Positions 34,584 through 44,190 of a DNA stretch of 64,000 nucleotides are shown here, piece by piece. The position numbers and the translations under genes were made by a program. Source of the DNA: Microbotryum silenes-acaulis. Lineage: Eukaryota > Basidiomycota > Microbotryomycetes > Microbotryales > Microbotryaceae. The notes under the pieces are model-generated. The model was not told the origin of the DNA. It did not search any database and saw only the letters and a program-made list of their open reading frames with translations. Position 1 is the stretch's first letter. Each line of letters opens with the position of its first letter. The stretch spans positions 1,116,001-1,180,000 of the forward strand of contig QPFY01000007.1 of assembly GCA_003665825.1 (NCBI GenBank), in the 5' to 3' direction.

Positions 34584-34782
34584 TGGTACTCACCGCGCGT
34601 TGGAGTCCGCGTTAGGTGCTCGGCGGGTTTTGATCTGCGCAGCGCTCTTTGCGCGCAGGGGTTTGACTTTCACCCAACTGCTTGCCGTCGTTGCTTTATA
34701 ACCTCTTTTAGCTCTTTTTGTAGCGGTCCCAGCCAACCTGAAGGATTGCAATTTATGAGCCCCAGTCCCAAAAAAAAAAAAA
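34584..34782 (+). repeat. 199-bp A-tailed segment at the 5' end of LINE copy 1
   Basis: This segment starts at the target junction (TGGTACTCACC), contains a GC-rich hairpin (CTGCGC...GCGCAG near 34636-34660), and ends in its own 13-nt poly(A). It is directly followed by the heptamer tract. It is absent from copy 3, which makes it look like a separate short A-tailed insertion (SINE-like) at the same site. It codes for nothing recognisable. Confidence 0.6.
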
Positions 34783-34994
34783 TCTTTCATCTTTCATCTT
34801 TCATCTTTCATCTTTCATCTTTCATCTTTCATCTTTCATCTTTCATCTTTCATCTTTCATCTTTCATCTTTCATCTTTCATCTTTCATCTTTCATCTATC
34901 ATCTTACATCTTTCATCTTTCATCTTTCATCTTTCATCTTTCATCTTTCATCTTTCATCTTTCATCTTTCATCTTTCATCTTTCATCTTTCATC
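34783..34994 (+). repeat. (TCTTTCA)n heptamer tract, about 30 units, LINE copy 1
   Basis: This is a pyrimidine-rich 7-bp tandem repeat with two variant units (TCTATCA, TCTTACA) near 34894-34908. It directly precedes the ~70-nt ORF1 leader. Confidence 0.95.
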
Positions 34995-35067
34995 CCAATC
35001 GCACTACCCTACCTCTGCAAACGTCAATACATCGAATACATCAACTGCTACACCAGCTATCGACCCG

Positions 35068-37068
35068 ATGTCCGACCAGGCACCGCCTGATCCGGGCCGC
35101 GGCCCTCCGGAGCCGGCAGCGACGGGACAACCACGTGGTGACGCGGGGGCGGAAGCCGATGCCGCCGAGGGACCAGCGAACCCCGGCCTAGCGCTGTACC
35201 AGGAAAAGCGTGATGAAGAAAAGAAGAGGAAAGAGGATGTCGCGAGAATCCTGAAGATGATCAGTGTCGAAGATGGCACACGCCAGGGCACCCGCATCCT
35301 TGTGCTCAAAGACGCACTCGGCTTCGGCAAGGACCGGGCCACCTCCCTGCGCTTCAGCGCACTCAATGCAACGAAACCAATTACCGACACGTCTGGTGCC
35401 GTTCTGGAAGTCACGTTCGAACACACCGGCGTGGCCACCGAACGCGAGAAGTCCGAGTTGTACTCGAAGGTGCTCCGTACCCTGTCGCCCGACACGTCGT
35501 TGTGTTTTAACCTGCCCGCAGGAGTTGTCCTCCCGCCCGAGCTCCAGAAATACGCTCCAATCATCCATGGAGTCGCACCGGAATCGATCATCCAAAGCGG
35601 TAACACCCGGTTCAAGTTCGTGGTGCGCTGCGCTAGCGCAGCGGCGCTGGACCAAGTCCACGACGCGGCGACCAAGATCGAGTGGAAACGCTCCTTTGCC
35701 CAAGTCCGCAAGCGCTTGGCGTTCGTCAAAAACGTCGTCGAACTGCGTTTCATTATCAGTCCTGAGGCCGAATACACGAACGACGACCTCTGGAACAAAC
35801 TGCAAGGCGTCGTCGCCAAGCTTACCGGGGACGGCCACAAGTGCGACTTGCTCCAACTCCAGCAGCCTCTAACGGTCGTTCAAGGCTCGTACCTCGTCGC
35901 TCGAGGAAACTACGCGGCCATCGTCCAGTTCGACGACGACGACCTGTTCAAGAACAACGGTGCTCAACTTAGGCAGGTTCTACCGACGAGGATCGACCTT
36001 CGGGGACGACTCGCAACACTCACGCCCCTTCGCCACGACTACGAGGCCGAAGCCTCGTGCCGCCGATGCGGCTTTGTAGGCCACTCCGACAACTGCGTTC
36101 AAAAGCCGGTCCAGCGTCAGCAGGCCTCCCAGAAAAACAACAACAACCAAAGGCCCCAGGCCGAGCCCCAAAGCAACATCGAGCAAACCTCGACCCCCCA
36201 AAAACAACGCAGAGGTGATGTAGCCTCTCCCTCTCCCCCAATGTCTCCTGTCGCGTCCAAGCGTTCAAAGAAGAACGCATCTCCCACAAGGGACACTAAC
36301 AACTCACCACGAGTCTACCCTACTCGTTCACAAAGCTCTACACCCACAGCATCCGCCCCTCGCGGTTTCATCGTCGCCGCAAACCCATTCGCAAGTCTGG
36401 CCGGCGACGTAGCCGAGGAGGCGCAGGAGGAGCCCGCTCAGGCCCTCGAGGACGACGAGGACGCGATGAGCGTAGTCGAGGCACAGCTGGAACAACAGCA
36501 GGAGGTGCCGCCGCTGGAGCCTTCGGATCTGTCGGATCTGCAGGACCGCGGAGCGGAGGGGAACCAGGGGGAACACACGGAGACGAGTGACGCGGAAGAA
36601 GGGGAATCGCAGTCGGCCGAGACGGGGTCTGTGCCTGAGATTGTTTCGACGACTCCTGAGCATACCCCTGAGCTGACGCGCTCCCGATCGGCCAGTCACC
36701 ATCAGCTTGATATGGACGGCCTTCCCGACGACTGGATGAATCGTGTGTCGGATCGCGAGCGCAAACAGGATGCTGGTCTATACGATGAGATCACCGAGTT
36801 GGACCGCACCCCGTCTGTGACCGGTTGGATGCCTTCGCCGTCTCCAGGTCCAGTGTTTGATCCCGAGCCCGAGCCCAAGCCCAAGCAGGAGGTGGACGAT
36901 GGAAGTTCCCAGGGTCTTCGCCGGTCCGAGCGTATCCAGCGTCTCACCAGCGTCGCGCGCACATCGGACTGGAACGAATCGACTGCTGCGGACCCGCTCC
37001 CCTCACCCACATTCGGACCTATGTTGTCCATCAAGGGAGCTGCTGCTGCAACGAAGGCGCGATCGTAA
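35068..37068 (+). CDS. LINE copy 1 ORF1 protein (666 aa)
   Basis: This is the nucleic-acid-binding ORF1 expected of a LINE. The N-terminal part is Pro/Ala-rich and then charged (EKRDEEKKRKEDVARIL). A central region of ~250 residues has no motif I recognise. A zinc knuckle follows at about residues 331-343, CRRCGFVGHSDNC, with CX2CX4HX3C spacing, one residue short of the common CX2CX4HX4C. The rest is Gln-, Ser- and Glu-rich and probably disordered, ending KGAAAATKARS. The stop codon TAA overlaps the ORF2 start (TAATG), so reinitiation after termination is likely. Such proteins bind the element's RNA in the retrotransposition particle. Confidence 0.9.
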   Translation: MSDQAPPDPGRGPPEPAATGQPRGDAGAEADAAEGPANPGLALYQEKRDEEKKRKEDVARILKMISVEDGTRQGTRILVLKDALGFGKDRATSLRFSALNATKPITDTSGAVLEVTFEHTGVATEREKSELYSKVLRTLSPDTSLCFNLPAGVVLPPELQKYAPIIHGVAPESIIQSGNTRFKFVVRCASAAALDQVHDAATKIEWKRSFAQVRKRLAFVKNVVELRFIISPEAEYTNDDLWNKLQGVVAKLTGDGHKCDLLQLQQPLTVVQGSYLVARGNYAAIVQFDDDDLFKNNGAQLRQVLPTRIDLRGRLATLTPLRHDYEAEASCRRCGFVGHSDNCVQKPVQRQQASQKNNNNQRPQAEPQSNIEQTSTPQKQRRGDVASPSPPMSPVASKRSKKNASPTRDTNNSPRVYPTRSQSSTPTASAPRGFIVAANPFASLAGDVAEEAQEEPAQALEDDEDAMSVVEAQLEQQQEVPPLEPSDLSDLQDRGAEGNQGEHTETSDAEEGESQSAETGSVPEIVSTTPEHTPELTRSRSASHHQLDMDGLPDDWMNRVSDRERKQDAGLYDEITELDRTPSVTGWMPSPSPGPVFDPEPEPKPKQEVDDGSSQGLRRSERIQRLTSVARTSDWNESTAADPLPSPTFGPMLSIKGAAAATKARS

Positions 37069-40000
37069 TGATTGACTTCATCATCATGACCTGGAACGTC
37101 AACAGGGGCTTCAATACCCCTGAACGACGTCGTCTGCTTCTTTCGTATTTCACTTCGCTCACACCTCCCCCTTCTGCTATCCTTCTCCAGGAACACAATG
37201 TTCCTAAATCACGACAATCTCACATACGCCACGAGTACGCCCAGTCCCACCAGGGCGAGGCCTACTTTTCTCAACACTGCCTCACTTTGATTCCAAGCTC
37301 TTCTCCTCTTCTCGGTGGTCATCGTCGCACGCGTCAGTCTCTTGGCGGGCGCTTACTCGTGACCACCTTCGATGTGCGGGGTTCGACGGACGTCGTCGAA
37401 CTCAACAATATCTACGCTCCGGTTCAACCCGCCGAGCGCCTCCTCTTCTTCACCTCCCTTCACTTTCGGGCGACCGTCTCCTCTCACATTCGGTTCATCG
37501 CGGGCGATCTCAACGACTGCCCTATCCCCGCGGTGGATCGAGCGCAACAGGTGGACCGCCCGAACACCCACCACTGGCCCGCGCTTATGTCGCGGCTCGA
37601 CGGGGCGTACACGGATGCCATTCGGCTCATGCACCCACTGTCGCCGGCGACCACGCGCCCGCATCTCAGCAAGGACGGCCGGCTCATTTCGCGCGCGCGC
37701 ATCGACTTTGTTCTGGTGCAGCGGCGACACGAGCGACGGATCGTTTCTGCTTCCACTCTGTACAATATCTCTCGATCCATGTCGGATCATCGACCGGTTA
37801 CGGTCACATTTAGGCTGCGCGCAAGTGGTGCCGAGGTCGAAGAGGAGCTCTGCCTTCCCCAGGCGGCTCATTTTCTGACCCGCATCAACTCGTCAACCTT
37901 CAAACACGCCGAGTTTAAGGAGTTCGTCACTCCTCTCCTTGAGCAGGCACCGTCTGGGGATCCGGTCGCCGACCTTCAGCGCGTACTCTCGGAGTCTCGG
38001 GTCCAAGCTCTCGAGCTGTCTCGGCGTCTGTTTCGGGAGCGCAACGCCCTCGAGATGATGCTGGTATCTCGACTGCAGGACATTGAGTCTCGTCGGGTGC
38101 TGAGTCCCTTTGACATCATCGACTGGACGAACACCCACGACGCTCTCACCAAACTTGTGAACGAGCGAGCAAGGCAGTCCCGGATCAGGGCGCACGTTCC
38201 CGAGATTGCATCCGAGGAACGTCTCAGTCGTCCGGTACATGCCAAACTGGCTGCTCGGTCCCGGGATGTGAAGTTTCAGAGTATCCGGCTCGCTGATGGC
38301 GAGCTCACCACTGACATTGAGCGCGCGCTCGAGCACACCCATTCTCATTTCCAGCAGCACTACCTTGTCGAAGCGAAGGATCCGGAACAGGTCGTGACGA
38401 TGCGGGATGAGCTCTTGGGACCCATCAGATCAGCAAGACCTTGTGACGACCCGCTTTCCGACGCTCGCTTCCTTCGGCGCTTCTCGAATTCGCACGTCGA
38501 CATTCTTGCCGAGCCCATCAGCGAGGCCGAGGTGCTCGCAGCGATTCGAACCACGCACGAAGGTCGATCTCCGGGTCCTTCAGGGGTCCCCTATGAGATG
38601 TATCGAGCCTGCCCCTTGCTTTGGGCCCCTCTCTTGACTCGAGCCTACAACGAGCTGATTACTCGAGGCTCCCTTACTCCACAACAGAGCCAGGCGAATG
38701 TGCGCCTCTTGTTCAAACACAACAAACCTGGTGCAGCGCGGTGCGACCTCAAATCGTATCGTCCGATCACCTTGCGGGAATGCGACTACAAGATCTTCAC
38801 CAAGGTCTACGTGGCTCGTCTGAACCGGATCCTCCCCGATGTTCTTCCGGCCGGACAGCATGGGTTCGTCAAAGGGCGAAGACCAGCGGACGCGGCTTTG
38901 CATCTGAGGCTCCTGATCGATGAGATTAGGGGTCGTGGGGCAGAGTTCCCGACAGCAGCGCTCCTCTCCCTGGATCAGAGCTCGGCTTACGACATGGTCG
39001 AGCACGACTGGGTCTTTGCGGTGTTTGAGGCTCTCGGCGCGCCGGAATCTTTCCAGCGCGTCTTGCGGATGCTCTACAACGGCGAGACGTCCACAGCGCG
39101 GTACATTGTCAACGGTTTCCTTACCGAGACGGTGCGACTCCTGTGCGGTCTTGGCCAGGGCGATCCTCTCTCTTCTTCTGTCTGGGATGTGGTATTCCAA
39201 CCCTTCCTTGATTCTCTCAGTCGACGCAACATTGCGCTGACTATCACTCTTCCGGAGCTGGCTCCTCGTCCACAGACTCGATGCATCACCAATTTGGCGT
39301 TCGCGGATGACGCCGTCGTCGCTGTCGCTGGACCGGAAGCTATTGCTTCGCTCGAGGCGTTAGCTCGGGATTGGCGACTCGCGACGAACGGCCGTCTAAA
39401 CACCGACAAAACCGTGGTGATGCCATTGGGCGCGACGTTGTGGGATCGCGCGGACTTGTCCAAACTGTCGTTCGTGGCACCGGACGAGTCTCTTCCCTGG
39501 ATCGGTCTCCAGTTTGCGCCTGACGGCAACAACAGGCTGGGATTCCATGATCTTGAGCGAAGGGTCGATCGAGTGATTCTCTCGGTGCGCGACCGATGGA
39601 TGACGCATCATACCCGGGCTTTCTATCTCAACCGCTACGGCATCTCCAAGGTGCTGCACTCTCTCTCCGCCGACGTACCGCCATCCGACGTGATCAAGGC
39701 GATCGAGCGCAAGCTTGCCGACTTTGTGAAGGGAGGACCGCGGCGCAGTGACTACAAGCAATCGGTCGTCTTCACGACACGGGCGCGAGGTGGTCTCAGC
39801 GTCGTGAGCATCCAAGATGTGGTGGATTCAGTCTCGGTACGGATTTGGGACGTGCTGGCCGGCGGGTCAACTGCGATTTGGAGCGATCTGGCTCGGAGTT
39901 CCATCCGGCGAGCGCTTCCGACCTTTGACTTTGCTACGGATCTGTGGACGTGGAGGAACGCCGACGCACCCCGGGAGCTACATCCCCGCTGGCGAGCGGT

Positions 40001-41108
40001 GCTCTCGGTCGCTGAACGCTACCCTGCCGTCGTCGATCCTGCCAAACTTTCGGTCTCCAATTTTCTTTCTCTTTCTCCCCTCCAACCTGGTCTGCATGAC
40101 TCGCGGGCGTTCTCGGAGCAGGATAAGCGTTTGGCGAAGCTTTTCAGTTTCGAACGCACCATCGCTGACATCTATGCGCGAGCCCAATACCCCGCAGCTC
40201 CAACGGTGCCCTGGACCCCTGAGAAGCATCCCCAAGGCGACGGCTCGGAGCTGTCCAACCTTTGGCAATGGAAGCGCGATCAAGTCCAGGCGTGGATCCA
40301 GGTCGCAGGCGATCGCCTCATCCCGCCGCTTCCGCCTCCTGTTCCCGTCCTCGCACGTCGACCACCCGTCATTCGTGTTGTTGGAGCACCTGGAGTCCGG
40401 CCCGGCGGTCCCCTCGAGCACATCTTGCCCAGAGCGACTCCGGTCGGCGTGCCTGATCAAAAACTTCCCCTCCCCTCCGGCCCCTTGTGTGCTGATCAGT
40501 GGAGAATGTTGAACTTGGACAGACCTTACACCATTGCGCGACTTCGACGCGTCATCAACCATCGACGTTTCGACCACACACAACGCCCTGGATCACTCGT
40601 CACACCCAAAGAAAGGCGACTCTTCTGGGTGTGGTTCCACACCGGGCCCGCCACGGCCCGCGAGCGCGAGGTGCACTTCAAGCTGGCGTACCACTTCACG
40701 CCAACGCGGAAGCGCCAGTTTGTGCAGCGGCATGGCGACTCAGCCTGCTGCCTCGTGCAGGCATGCAGCCTGGCAGGGGTGGAGGATGACTTTACTCACT
40801 TTTGGCATGATTGCCCTGACTCTTCTCAGTTTTGGCAAGCAGCTAGGTCCATTCTCTGCGACGCGCTGGGGGTCGTGTCGATCCTCGACCTCGACTACAC
40901 GGCACTTCAGATCGAGCACGGCCTCCCTCGACTGCGCGCTCGCCTTCCGACGTCGAAAAAGCGCCCAATCCGCGCCTTCATTGCGCTGGCGCTCGACACT
41001 CTCAGCAACCGACGCTGGGATCTCCATCGCCACGCCAAAGCGATGTCGAGCATGGACAAGGAGATGGCGGGACTGAAGGAGAGGTTGGAGCTCAGATTGG
41101 CACGATGA
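37068..41108 (+). CDS. LINE copy 1 ORF2: APE endonuclease and reverse transcriptase (1346 aa)
   Basis: The N-terminal ~250 residues form an apurinic-type endonuclease: MTWNVNRGF, LLQEHNV (Glu42), NNIYAPV, AGDLNDC (Asp147), ARIDFVLV and SDHRPVTV with the catalytic His. The reverse transcriptase spans about 540-820: [38 protein letters not shown] (first Asp), [11 protein letters not shown] and the active-site FADD at ~746. A C-terminal Cys/His cluster follows at ~1225-1260 (ACCLVQAC...HFWHDC). I see no RNase H motif. The frame is open throughout and its protein is identical to that of copy 2. The enzyme should nick the target and reverse-transcribe the element RNA there. Confidence 0.95.
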   Translation: MIDFIIMTWNVNRGFNTPERRRLLLSYFTSLTPPPSAILLQEHNVPKSRQSHIRHEYAQSHQGEAYFSQHCLTLIPSSSPLLGGHRRTRQSLGGRLLVTTFDVRGSTDVVELNNIYAPVQPAERLLFFTSLHFRATVSSHIRFIAGDLNDCPIPAVDRAQQVDRPNTHHWPALMSRLDGAYTDAIRLMHPLSPATTRPHLSKDGRLISRARIDFVLVQRRHERRIVSASTLYNISRSMSDHRPVTVTFRLRASGAEVEEELCLPQAAHFLTRINSSTFKHAEFKEFVTPLLEQAPSGDPVADLQRVLSESRVQALELSRRLFRERNALEMMLVSRLQDIESRRVLSPFDIIDWTNTHDALTKLVNERARQSRIRAHVPEIASEERLSRPVHAKLAARSRDVKFQSIRLADGELTTDIERALEHTHSHFQQHYLVEAKDPEQVVTMRDELLGPIRSARPCDDPLSDARFLRRFSNSHVDILAEPISEAEVLAAIRTTHEGRSPGPSGVPYEMYRACPLLWAPLLTRAYNELITRGSLTPQQSQANVRLLFKHNKPGAARCDLKSYRPITLRECDYKIFTKVYVARLNRILPDVLPAGQHGFVKGRRPADAALHLRLLIDEIRGRGAEFPTAALLSLDQSSAYDMVEHDWVFAVFEALGAPESFQRVLRMLYNGETSTARYIVNGFLTETVRLLCGLGQGDPLSSSVWDVVFQPFLDSLSRRNIALTITLPELAPRPQTRCITNLAFADDAVVAVAGPEAIASLEALARDWRLATNGRLNTDKTVVMPLGATLWDRADLSKLSFVAPDESLPWIGLQFAPDGNNRLGFHDLERRVDRVILSVRDRWMTHHTRAFYLNRYGISKVLHSLSADVPPSDVIKAIERKLADFVKGGPRRSDYKQSVVFTTRARGGLSVVSIQDVVDSVSVRIWDVLAGGSTAIWSDLARSSIRRALPTFDFATDLWTWRNADAPRELHPRWRAVLSVAERYPAVVDPAKLSVSNFLSLSPLQPGLHDSRAFSEQDKRLAKLFSFERTIADIYARAQYPAAPTVPWTPEKHPQGDGSELSNLWQWKRDQVQAWIQVAGDRLIPPLPPPVPVLARRPPVIRVVGAPGVRPGGPLEHILPRATPVGVPDQKLPLPSGPLCADQWRMLNLDRPYTIARLRRVINHRRFDHTQRPGSLVTPKERRLFWVWFHTGPATAREREVHFKLAYHFTPTRKRQFVQRHGDSACCLVQACSLAGVEDDFTHFWHDCPDSSQFWQAARSILCDALGVVSILDLDYTALQIEHGLPRLRARLPTSKKRPIRAFIALALDTLSNRRWDLHRHAKAMSSMDKEMAGLKERLELRLAR

Positions 41109-42495
41109 AGTAGACGGCGCTCCTCCCTACCCAGCCAAGAACCACAAACCAAAAACCAAATAAAAATCACAAGTCCCCTTTCCCTCTTTCTCAATCTCCA
41201 AAATGTCTCCCAAACACGCCAGAATACTGAACCTGTTTTCTCTCGCTCTTTTTGCCATTCCTCCTCATAGGCTTCCGTACTCCCCAGGAGCCTCGGGTTC
41301 TTTGCGCCGGCGGGCATTGTCGCCCTTGGTTCGAGCTTCTGCCACATCACGATGACACACAGCGAAAGCGGATCCCCTTGGCCCTCTCCTGGACTACGCC
41401 GTGAGTTTTCCACTCCTCTCAAGGGCCGGGTCTGTCTTCTCTTTCGGTCGAGCGACTCCGTGATCTCCTGTTCAAGGCCGGCACAAACTGCCTGCGTGGC
41501 TCGCCTCTCCTTGCTTTGCTGCTCGCTCGGAGTCGCGGCCGCGCGGCGGGTGACTCGGGTACCGAACCGCCATACACATCCACACTCGAGCGAGGTCCCA
41601 CACAATGACATCACCGTCGTGGGCCTCATGCTCCTTCTTTCCCCAGTATCTGCGGTGATTGGGAACCACCTGCACGTACAACGGGACTCGAGTGTGCGTT
41701 CCGAGATTGGGAGTACGCCGCAGGGAAGCGAGGCCCCTGCGGAAGGTATACCCCGCCTCTGGTCTCCAGCCGCGCGCCGGTGTTGTCGGCCACCCGCCCG
41801 CGCTGCAGACCGAGGCGTGTCCAATGGACTGTCACATGCTCCGTGACTTTCCCCGGAAATCTCTGGATTGTGTGTTTTTGTGCGAAGTAGGCCTGTTTCG
41901 CAGTTGCAGTCATTGAAATGGGGGTGATCTGGGGTCGTGCGGTCGCGAGGGGGGGGCCGACTTTGGTAACCGAAAAGGGGTTTGGAATCCGCGGTGCAGA
42001 TCCAGCGCAGTTGGGTACAAGGGGTAGGTGATTGCTGCGGTCGCAGGGGGTTACATCCCCCCTTTGGACCACGTGAATCATTCGGATTGAGCGGGATGTT
42101 TGTGCCATCGGAGGCCTTGTTCGACGCGTGTCAAAGAATTAAGGGGCTTCAAGGAGTAGGGCGGTCTCAGGGTGGGTCTGAAGTCAAAAGATCGAAGAAG
42201 GTTCAACTGTACAACTATAATCGGATTCGCCTGTACAACACATGTACCACCACCAACAATTCCTCCATCGTTTCCCGATTCCTTGTGTATTATCTTCAAT
42301 CTTCCTTTCATTCGTCTCTGGGAGGGAGCAACCGTGGGTGGGGGGGACTTGAACTCGGATGTATCGGGTTGGTCTGTTCTGCTAGTTACAACGCATCGAG
42401 CGGCGGTTGTGGTCATCATCGTGCATACTGGGCAGCATCTCCTTTAGTTCCGTAGGGGGTTTTCTCGTCTTGCAAATTAGCGATGAGTTTCATAC
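41109..42495 (+). other. LINE copy 1 3' UTR
   Basis: About 1.4 kb between the ORF2 stop and the poly(A) tail. Short frames exist but none looks functional. Near 42345-42400 the minus strand carries TAGCAGAACAG and GAGTTCAAGTCC, loosely like pol III A and B boxes, so this may be a worn tRNA-like relic. Confidence 0.6.
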
Positions 42496-42508
42496 AAAAA
42501 AAAAAAAA

Positions 42509-43706
42509 TGGAACAAAACCGTTCATTCAGCTGGGTTCCCTCATCCTCATCCTCATCCTCAGCCTTCGCTGGCCCTTAGACCGCTCGGCCATATCTCCCC
42601 CAGATGTGTACAGTGTGTTTTCAGTTGCTCGTACGGATAGCAATCTTTTGGCAGTCGTGTTGGAACAAAACCGTTCATTCAGCTGGGTTCCCTCATCCTC
42701 ATCCTCATCCTCATCCTTCGCTGGCCCTTAGACCGCTCGGCCATATCTCCCCAGATGTGTACAGTGTGTTTTCAGTTGCTCGTACGGATAGCAATCTTTT
42801 GGCAGTCGTGTTGGAACAAAACCGTTCATTCAGCTGGGTTCCCTCATCCTCATCCTCATCCTCATCCTTCGCTGGCCCTTAGACCGCTCGGCCATATCTC
42901 CCCCAGATGTGTACAGTGTGTTTTCAGTTGCTCGTACGGATAGCAATCTTTTGGCAGTCGTGTTGGAACAAAACCGTTCATTCAACTGGGTTCCCTCATC
43001 CTCATCCTCATCCTTCGCTGGCCCTTAGACCGCTCGGCCATATCTCCCCCAGATGTGTACAGTGTGTTTTCAGTTGCTCGTACGGATAGCAATCTTTTGG
43101 CAGTCGTGTTGGAACAAAACCGTTCATTCAGCTGGGTTCCCTCATCCTCATCCTCATCCTCATCCTTCGCTGGCCCTTAGACCGCTCGGCCATATCTCCC
43201 CCAGATGTGTACAGTGTGTTTTCAGTTGCTCGTACGGATAGCAATCTTTTGGCAGTCGTGTTGGAACAAAACCGTTCATTCAACTGGGTTCCCTCATCCT
43301 CATCCTCATCCTTCGCTGGCCCTTAGACCGCTCGGCCATATCTCCCCCAGATGTGTACAGTGTGTTTTCAGTTGCTCGTACGGATAGCAATCTTTTGGCA
43401 GTCGTGTTGGAACAAAACCGTTCATTCAGCTGGGTTCCCTCATCCTCATCCTCATCCTCATCCTTCGCTGGCCCTTAGACCGCTCGGCCATATCTCCCCC
43501 AGATGTGTACAGTGTGTTTTCAGTTGCTCGTACGGATAGCAATCTTTTGGCAGTCGTGTTGGAACAAAACCGTTCATTCAACTGGGTTCCCTCATCCTCA
43601 TCCTCATCCTTCGCTGGCCCTTAGACCGCTCGGCCATATCTCCCCCAGATGTGTACAGTGTGTTTTCAGTTGCTCGTACGGATAGCAATCTTTTGGCAGT
43701 CGTGTT
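42509..43706. repeat. Minisatellite array B
   Basis: Units at 42604, 42755, 42907, 43053, 43205, 43351, 43503 and 43649 are spaced 151, 152, 146, 152, 146, 152, 146. The first partial unit after the poly(A) has CCTCAGCC where other units have CCTCATCC. The second unit has lost one C in its CCCCC run. Confidence 0.95.
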
Positions 43707-43905
43707 TGGTACTCACCGCGCGTTGGAGTCCGCGTTAGGTGCTCGGCGGGTTTTGATCTGCGCAGCGCTCTTTGCGCGCAGGGGTTTGACTTTCACCCAA
43801 CTGCTTGCCGTCGTTGCTTTATAACCTCTTTTAGCTCTTTTTGTAGCGGTCCCAGCCAACCTGAAGGATTGCAATTTATGAGCCCCAGTCCCAAAAAAAA
43901 AAAAA
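43707..43905 (+). repeat. A-tailed 199-bp segment, LINE copy 2
   Basis: Same sequence, junction and 13-nt poly(A) as 34584-34782. Confidence 0.6.
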
Positions 43906-44117
43906 TCTTTCATCTTTCATCTTTCATCTTTCATCTTTCATCTTTCATCTTTCATCTTTCATCTTTCATCTTTCATCTTTCATCTTTCATCTTTCATCTT
44001 TCATCTTTCATCTTTCATCTATCATCTTACATCTTTCATCTTTCATCTTTCATCTTTCATCTTTCATCTTTCATCTTTCATCTTTCATCTTTCATCTTTC
44101 ATCTTTCATCTTTCATC
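43906..44117 (+). repeat. (TCTTTCA)n heptamer tract, LINE copy 2
   Basis: Same length and the same two variant units as in copy 1, which is unexpected for a fast-changing microsatellite unless the duplication is recent. Confidence 0.95.
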
Positions 44118-44190
44118 CCAATCGCACTACCCTACCTCTGCAAACGTCAATACATCGAATACATCAACTGCTACACCAGCTATCGACCCG

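Larger units (their letters stand above)
34584..42508 (+). mobile_element. LINE copy 1 (non-LTR retrotransposon), complete
   Basis: 7.9 kb. The left junction is GTCGTGTT followed by TGGTACTCACC. The right end is a 13-nt poly(A) (42496-42508) followed at once by TGGAACAAAACC, which continues the repeat unit. The order is a 199-bp A-tailed segment, (TCTTTCA)n, a short leader, ORF1, ORF2, a 1.4-kb 3' UTR and poly(A). The unoccupied unit reads GTCGTGTTGGAAC, so the target-site duplication is 0-1 bp. There are no LTRs. The poly(A) end and the APE plus RT enzymes place it among non-LTR elements. Clade assignment needs a phylogeny. Confidence 0.93.

Noticed and set aside
34746..35090. Open frame with repeated FHLSSFI residues
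   Set aside because: It is a direct translation of the (TCTTTCA)n microsatellite, not a protein.
35004..35840. Long minus-strand open frames (up to 278 codons) inside LINE ORF1
   Set aside because: They are antisense shadows of a GC-rich coding region, without family motifs, and they change with ORF1 codons.
41352..41846. 164-codon open frame in the LINE 3' UTR
   Set aside because: No motif, biased composition, and overlapping equally long frames on the other strand. Treated as non-coding.
34584..42508. LTR retrotransposon interpretation, with the minisatellites as LTRs
   Set aside because: The enzymes are APE endonuclease plus FADD RT with no integrase or protease, the 3' end is poly(A), and the flanking repeats are multi-unit and tRNA-derived, so it is a non-LTR element.
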